DNA of 64,000 nt from Macquaria australasica. Its lineage: Eukaryota; Chordata; Actinopteri; Centrarchiformes; Percichthyidae. The stretch covers positions 186,001 to 250,000 of the forward strand of contig SEMN01000326.1 in NCBI GenBank assembly GCA_005408345.1, in the 5' to 3' direction. This document shows positions 57,786 through 64,000 of this stretch, piece by piece; position 1 is the first letter of the stretch; every line of letters begins with the position of its first letter. The notes under the pieces were generated by a model. The model did not search any database. It saw only the letters and a program-made list of their open reading frames with translations, and was not told the DNA's origin. The position numbers and the translations under genes are program-made.

Positions 57786-58333
57786 AGAAGGGACAACAGG
57801 GATACCATAACTATATACCATAACTACCATAACTAGCCTACTGCTATTTACTCTCAGGGTGAGCATCGCCGCAGTTGTCTAAACCTAAGGTTTTCTAACA
57901 CATGGTTAATGTTGTGAAACGGTCGCAGCTTGGTTAGGTTTAGGCACTTCTCAGGACGAACTTCTCCCATGTGCAGCGTCAACAGAGGGTGGTTATTAAG
58001 CGTCGGCCGCAGTTGTCTATTTTTGGCAGCAGGGGTTTAGAGCGAGCCACAGATCGTCTATTGTCGGACGCGGGTGGTTTTTGGTGACAGGGCTATTCCA
58101 CCCCACGTGCAAATAGCATTGTTGGCTACGGACACCTGGGTGCTAATAGCATCTGCCATAAAACAATCTGGTTTTAGTTAGCAGGATAGTAGTATTTAGC
58201 TCAGTTCCCTGCTGTCTAAAAGTCTGTGTGATTAGTTCAGATCTTACAGAACTTTGTTACAGAAGGATTCAATGAAGGAAAAAAGGCCACTACAATGAAT
58301 TATGTTGATGCTGTATTCATTGCTGTACTGTCC

Positions 58334-58743
58334 TGTCAGGAAACAGACTACTTGACTTGACAGACCCTGTTTTATTTTGGTAGTCCTTTGTGTCATTCCC
58401 CATGTCCTGTCAAGTTTCCCGCCTGTGTGATTGCCCTAATGTGTTTCACCTGTGTCTTGTTGTCTCCTCCCCCTCAGTGTATTTAAGGTGTGTTTTCCCT
58501 CCCTTCTGTGCCAGATTGTCTCGACCCCGTGTGAGCTTTCCAGCGGTTTTTCCTTTGTGCATTTCCTCGTGTTTGTGAACCCTCGCTTGTGTTTTGGACC
58601 TGTGTATTTTGCCTAGTGTTTTTGGATACCTCTACCTGATCGGACTGACTTCCCGTGTACCGAACTGTTTCACATTAAAGTATCTGGACTTTTCCTCCGT
58701 GTCTGCGTCTGCATTGTGAGTCCTCCGTCTTGTGAGCCTGACA
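58334..58743. mobile_element. Second solo LTR
   Basis: The 410-bp segment starts TGTCAGG and ends CCTGACA. It is flanked by ctgtcc on both sides (58328-58333 and 58744-58749). Inside are promoter- and poly(A)-like features (gtatttaaggtgtg and acattaaagtatctg). No gag or pol sequence is present. It resembles the LTR at 50642-51046 in size and layout but is a different sequence. Confidence 0.75.
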
Positions 58744-58749
58744 CTGTCC

Positions 58750-60590
58750 AGTTTGATCTTACACTGATACTTGAAGTTAGTTTAGAGAGTGTTACATGAA
58801 AAGTACAAATACCTGTATAATGTAATACAATGCAAATGGAACTGCAATAAATACTAGCTACCTTACTTAGTAATGTTCAGTTGTTGTTGACACTACTACT
58901 TACATTGTTTGTGTGTTGACTCAGTTATATGGTCGTTTTTGAGAATGTGGTAGTATTATAGTGGATTGTATTATATGAAAGGGTATTTGGTCCACCTCAC
59001 AATTGACAAACTACAGTTATAAAATCACCACAGAATCTGATCTGACCCAGTAGATAACCATTATAACATTACAGAGTCTTATAAATATACCATTATCGTT
59101 ACATCCCATTGTACAGGGATTTCTACATGTACCATTCTGTAAATTATCAAAGTTAATTTCAGAAATCAGATCTGTATTTACTATTTAATTCTTAATTCAT
59201 TCTCTCTAAAATGGTCTGTATGGGTGGTGGTGTATCTCCAGATGGGAAGATTTGTATTCCCACTCCATCCCTTAATGTTGGAGCCACATAAAAGTGACCC
59301 CTGAGGCTACAGAGAAGCACTGGCCCCAGTGGGCGCATTAATGGACTCATTGTGAAGCTTCTGGTCACTTTTTGATCTATTCTAAAGAATTCCATGTAAG
59401 AGGACTATTTGATTTATCCCACAATGTTTGCCATTCAGTTTCTTAGTGTTTTAGTATCACAATTCTACATATATTCATGTTATATAGACCTTAAAGGTTG
59501 GCTCACTCAAATGACAAACTGTTATATTTTCTCCTTAGTGGTATCTAGTTTTTTGTAGCAGCATTTTACATTGTACAGAGCAGAATATCTGTCATCTGTA
59601 GGAGGAGAAGGTTTTCATGCAATGCGTCAGGCTTCTTTCACAATTTCAGATCAGAACATGGAGGGAGTGTGTCTGACTCTCTTTCCCACCATAAGCTAGC
59701 TCGTTGCGTAACTCTTGGCAGGGCTCTGCTGACCTGAGAACAACCTTCTCTGGTTGGCTGTCGTAAATATTTAAAAGAATGCTGAGAGGCTACTAACTCT
59801 CTGTCTCACACACACACACATCTGGGAATGTTTATAGACTGCCGGATAGATAACTGCACTGCTCAAGTAGTAAACACACACACACTTGTTATACACTTGC
59901 ACGGACCCCTGGATCTTGCATATACAGTTCAAATGAACACTTATTCAGGCATGCACTCTTTCTCTCTCACACACACACGTACGTCTGTTCCCACTTAAGA
60001 TTTATAAATGGCCATTTAGATTGACCCTGTGGTCTACATACATTCCAGCTTTTTTCTGGACAGACTCCCAGACTCATCAGAGATCTCGCTCTATACGTAG
60101 TGCAGTATGTATCATTCGATGTCCCATGCATCCATTTATACTTACATAGTTTGGTTTAGTGTCAGTTCAGTCCAGCAGGAGCTGTAGCAGGAGTTGGACT
60201 TTTCTCACGAATACTGAAAGTCCCCACTGCCTCGTCTCTTCATGTAAGACTCTAAGAATGAGCCTCAATCAGTGAACAGGATGCTGCAGCTCCCAAGTGC
60301 CATGTGCACTTCTGTTATTCCAGATTATTTTCCCCAAATCTCCTGGACTTTTTCATGGATTTCACAAGTTACATAACATGTTAGGGCCATTGGTTTTCTT
60401 ACATGCGAAATTTATAATCCTTAAGATTTGAATGAAATCAGGCCCCGTTTTTGACACCATTTATGGTCTGCATTTTTTTTTTTTTACCAATAACCATTCA
60501 ATGTATTTACATTCTGTAAGTACCTCTCTATATAGAACAGAGCAGCCAGATTAGTTCTTTATTGTTCTTTCCATGCTAATGTTTGTGAGA
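58750..60590. other. Intergenic, no gene seen
   Basis: There are short (CA)n runs near 59810, 59875 and 59970. Otherwise it is AT-rich sequence without exons or transposon ends that I can support. Confidence 0.4.
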
Positions 60591-60599
60591 TACATGAAT

Positions 60600-63105
60600 C
60601 GCCACCTTAATGTGGTGGAGGGGTTTGTGTGCCCCTGTGAGCCTGGGAGCTGTGTTGTCCGGGGCACTGGCCCCTGGTAGGGTCTCCCAAAGCAAATTGG
60701 TCCCAGGGGAGGGGACAGACTAAGAGCGATTCACAAACCCACGATGAATCGGACCATGCAGAGCTAGAGCACCTCGCCCGGAGGAGGGATACCGGGCCCC
60801 CCCCCTGGAGCCAGACCCGGGAGGGGAGCACGATGGTGAGCGTCTGGTGGCCGGGCCTTGACCCATGGGGCCCAGTCGGGCACAGCCCGAAAAATCGACA
60901 TGGAGCCGCCACCCTGTGGGCCCACCACCTGCAGGGATAGGCATCGGGTTGGGTGCAGTGTAAGCCGGGCGGCAGGCAAGGGCAGGGACCTGTGTGTGCT
61001 GACCTTCGGCGTCGCAGACTGGTTTTAGGGATGTGGAACGTCAGCTCTCTGGCGGGGAAAGAGCCGGAGCTAGTGCGAGAGGTGGAGCAGTACCAGATAG
61101 ACATAGTTGGGCTCACCTCTACGCATAGCTCAGGATCTGGAACCAAACCCCTGCAGAGGGGCTGGACTCTCTTCTTTTCCGGAGTTGCCCAGGATGAAAG
61201 GCGCCGGGCGGGTGTGGGGATACTCACGAGTCCCCGGGTGAGCGCCGCTGTGTTGGAGATTTCCCCGGGGAACGAGAGGGTCGCCTCGATGCGACTGAAA
61301 GTTGCTGAGAGGAAGGTTCTGACTGTTGTTTGTGCTTATGCACCAAACAGCAGTTCGGAGTACCCGGTCTTCTTGGAGTTCCTGGGTGGCTCTCCACCTG
61401 GAGAGCGGGGCTTGGCCCAGGCCGTGTTCAGCAGGGGAGGAGAGCTGCTAACCCGGACTGGGGATGTTGTCGAGCGGTGGAAAGAACACTTTGAGGAACT
61501 CGTCAACCCGACCAACATGTCCTCAGTGGAGGAGGCAGAGTTTGAAGACTCAGGGGAAGACTCACCCATATCCCTGGCAGAAGTCTCCAAGGTAGTCAAA
61601 GAGCTTCTTGGTGGCAAGGCGCCAGGCGTGGATGAGATTCACCCTGAGATGCTGAAGGCTCTGGGCATTGTTGGGCTGTCTTGGCTGACACGCCTCTTCA
61701 GTGTCGCATGGAGGTCGGGGACAGTGCCTGTGGAGTGGCAGACCAGGGTGGTGGTTCCCGTCTTCAAAAAGGGGGACCGGAGGGTGTGTTCCAATTACCG
61801 TGGAATCACACTGCTCAGCCTCCCCGGGAAAGTTTATTCCAGGGTGTTGGAAAGGAGACTACGACCGATTGTCAAACCTCAGATCCAGGAGGAGCAATGT
61901 GGATTCCGTCCTGGCCGTGGCACAGTGGACCAGCTCTTTACTCTTGCAGGGCTGCTGGGGGTTCATGGGAGTTTGCCCATCCAGTCTACATGTGTTTTGT
62001 CGACTTGGAGAAGGCTTTCGACCGTGTCCCCCGGGGGGTCCTGTGGGGGGTACTGCGGGAGTATGGGGTACCGGGGTCGCTGCTACAAGCCATCCGGTCC
62101 CTATATAACCGAAGTGAGTGCTGTGTCCGCATTCTCGGCACAAAGTCAAACACGTTCCAAGTGGGTGTTGGACTCCGCCAGGGCTGCCCCTTGTCACCAA
62201 TTCTGTTTGTGATATTCATGGACAGGATTTCAAGGCGCAGCCGGGGGGAGGAGAGTGTCCGGTTTGGTGGCCTCAGAATAGCATCTCTGCTCTTTGCAGA
62301 TGATGTGGTTCTGTTGGCTTCATCGGGCTGTGACCTTCAGCATGCACTGGGGCGGTTTGCAGCCGAGTGTGAAGCGGCTGGGATGAGAGTCAGCACCTCC
62401 AAGTCCGAGGCCATGGTTCTCAGCCGGAAAACGGTGGACTGCCCCCTTTGGGTTGGAGGTGAGTTACTGCCCCAGACGGGGGAGTTCAAGTATCTCGGGG
62501 TCTTGTTCACAAGTGATGGTAAGATAGAGCGTGAGATGGACAGGCGGATCGGTGCAGCATCAGCAGTAATGCGGGCGTTGTACTGGACCGTGGTGGTGAA
62601 GAGGGAGCTGAGCCGGAAGGCAAAGCTCTCGATTTACCAGTCGATCTACGTTCCAACCCTCACCTATGGTCATGAGCTTTGGGTAGTGACCGAAAGAATG
62701 AGATTGCGGATACAAGCGGCCGAAATGAGTTTCCTCTGCAGGGTGGCTGGGCTCACCCTTAGAGATAGGGAAAGGAGCTCAGATATCCGGAGGGAGCTCG
62801 GAGTAGAGTCGCTGCTCCTTCGCATCGAAAGGAGCCAGTTGAGGTGGTTCGGGCATCTGATTAGGATGCCTCCTGGACGCCTCCCTTTAGAGGTTTTCCG
62901 GGCACGTCCAACTGGTAGGAGGCCCCGGGGAAGACCCAGAACACGCTGGAGGGATTATATATCTCATCTGGCCTGGGAACACCTTGGGGTCCCCCAGGAG
63001 GAGCTGGAAAGCGTTGCCGGGGAGAGGGACGTCTGGACAACCCTGCTTAACCTGCTGCCACCGCGACCCGGCCCCGGATAAGCGGAAGAAAATGGATGGA
63101 TGGAT
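60600..63105 (+). mobile_element. RTE-clade (Rex3-like) LINE, internally deleted
   Basis: The 5' end, rich in gtggtggaggggtttg, leads into an ORF with an endonuclease start (LGMWNVSSLAGKEPELVREV). At about residue YPVFLEFLGG it jumps straight to the pre-RT region, so most of the endonuclease and the linker are missing. The reverse transcriptase follows (NYRGITLLSLPGKVYSRVLE; CFVDLEKAFDRVPRGVLWG; the catalytic FADDVVLLAS), then the C-terminal HLIRMPPGRLPLEVFRA. A frameshift near 61950 splits the RT. The element ends in an atggatggatgg tail. Confidence 0.9.
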
Positions 63106-63850
63106 AAACAGTTATCATGGCTAACTCTGGAGGCTAAATTAAAATGTTGCAATTAAAAACTGCAAGGCCAATGCTGACATAGAGTCAACTGGTTGGGACC
63201 TGTCTATGTCATGAAATTTATATAAAAAAGACTCGGATCAGTGTCAGTCTCCCCATGTTTCCTGACCCACACACTAAATAGCGACGAGGCCACGCCTCCT
63301 ACAGTTGATGTTCCCTCACTGTTGCATTTTTTAAATATGCTGGGAGAGAGGGTTCTAGCAGAATCTGAGGATGGAGTTACACTTTAATACAAAATGTCAT
63401 AGATATAGCATAGACAACATGTAAATGTTACTTTTTGATTGTTGTAATTTACTTTTTGTTGTGATGTATTTGTGACAATTTCATTTTTGTTTCCATATAA
63501 GCTTCTCTTGTCTATCTTTTCATATGTACATTAATTTCACTTATTTACTGGTCTTTTTATTTGGCCTGTTTTGCCTTTTCTTGTATTATTGATAATGTGC
63601 AATTTTAAAATGTTTATTTTCATTGTTATTATTTTAGTGTGGACCCAAGGAAGACTAGCAACCACTTTGTGGAAACTAATGGGGATCCAAATAAAGAATA
63701 GAGTAGTTTTTATTGTTAGTGCAGCAGTCTGCCATTCTTGCGTTGGATTCAAATTTCTTACCCATGCACAAGAGATTGGAAATGATGCAACATGAAATCC
63801 AACATGCTTGTAATTTGATCTCATTGATATCAGTCTCACTGTTTACTCTT
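63106..63850. other. Intergenic, no gene seen
   Basis: AT-rich sequence between the RTE LINE and a hAT end. No supported feature. Confidence 0.4.
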
Positions 63851-63851
63851 C

Positions 63852-63945
63852 AGGGTGTAATGGTACACAAAATTCATGGTTCGGTATGTACCTTGGTTTT
63901 GGGGTCACGATTCAGTATGTTTTCGGTACAGCAGGGAAAACCCCA
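63852..63945 (+). mobile_element. hAT element end, cut by L2
   Basis: The text cagggtgtaatggtacacaa, followed by ttcggtatgtaccttggttt, is the familiar terminal section of a fish hAT element. Its continuation is replaced by L2 sequence near 63945. Confidence 0.6.
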
Positions 63946-64000
63946 AAAAATGGTTCTGTGCTTGGACCAATTCTATTCACCTTATATATCCTTCCTTTAG
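63946..64000 (+). mobile_element. 5'-truncated L2 entering from the right edge
   Basis: The text ggttctgtgcttggaccaat and the codons after it match the L2 reverse-transcriptase segment at 47219-47270. The insertion therefore begins inside the RT domain, as 5'-truncated LINE copies do, and runs out of the window. Confidence 0.85.

Noticed and set aside
60607..61227. 206-codon minus-strand ORF
   Set aside because: It is antisense to the GC-rich RTE LINE, with no domain.
1..64000. CRISPR arrays, operons, phage or bacterial defence genes
   Set aside because: The genes are spliced vertebrate genes and all periodic repeats are microsatellites or transposons. No prokaryotic signature exists.

Overview
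The window is nuclear DNA of a teleost fish, probably a spiny-rayed one. The evidence is spliced vertebrate genes with long introns and a dense load of fish-type repeats: L2 and RTE/Rex3-like LINEs, a tRNA-derived SINE with a GGATGG tail, Tc1 elements, hAT and TTAA-type miniature elements, and solo LTRs. No bacterial, viral or CRISPR-like system is present, and I found no new enzymatic system. The unusual content is structural.

Two complete protein-coding genes can be spliced by eye. psme3 (proteasome activator PA28-gamma) lies on the plus strand as ten coding exons between 7414 and 25461 (256 residues). A copper amine oxidase of the AOC2/AOC3 family lies on the minus strand as five coding exons between 54281 and 39763 (760 residues). 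The two genes converge with about 14 kb between their stop codons. From memory, PSME3, AOC2 and AOC3 are also neighbours in human 17q21, so this is conserved synteny with a change of orientation. A possible first exon pair of an unidentified gene lies on the minus strand at 3597-3360.

Layout: 1-2245 is the left arm of an inverted duplication (an L2 LINE split by a hAT element, plus flank). 2587-3193 is a hAT-like element, 4466-5842 a CTGT satellite, and 5930-6517 a hAT element with an exact 8-bp target duplication. psme3 occupies 7.4-25.5 kb. Its intron 4 carries the right arm of the inverted duplication (14041-15485), and its intron 5 carries a Tc1 element with a hAT element nested in it. 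25.5-39.7 kb is the 3' flank and intergenic DNA, with a SINE, a broken Tc1, and several miniature elements. 39.7-54.3 kb is the amine oxidase, whose 9-kb first intron holds an antisense L2 and a solo LTR. 54.4-64 kb is intergenic, with another solo LTR, an RTE LINE and a second L2 beginning at the right edge.

The two genes do not form a pathway. One encodes a nuclear proteasome cap and the other a membrane ectoenzyme that oxidises primary amines. Their linkage is positional. The main leads are a likely GC-AG intron in the amine oxidase, an inverted duplication enclosing the psme3 promoter and first four exons, a Tc1 copy patched with about 113 bp of DNA that also occurs 4 kb away, and an unassigned exon pair.
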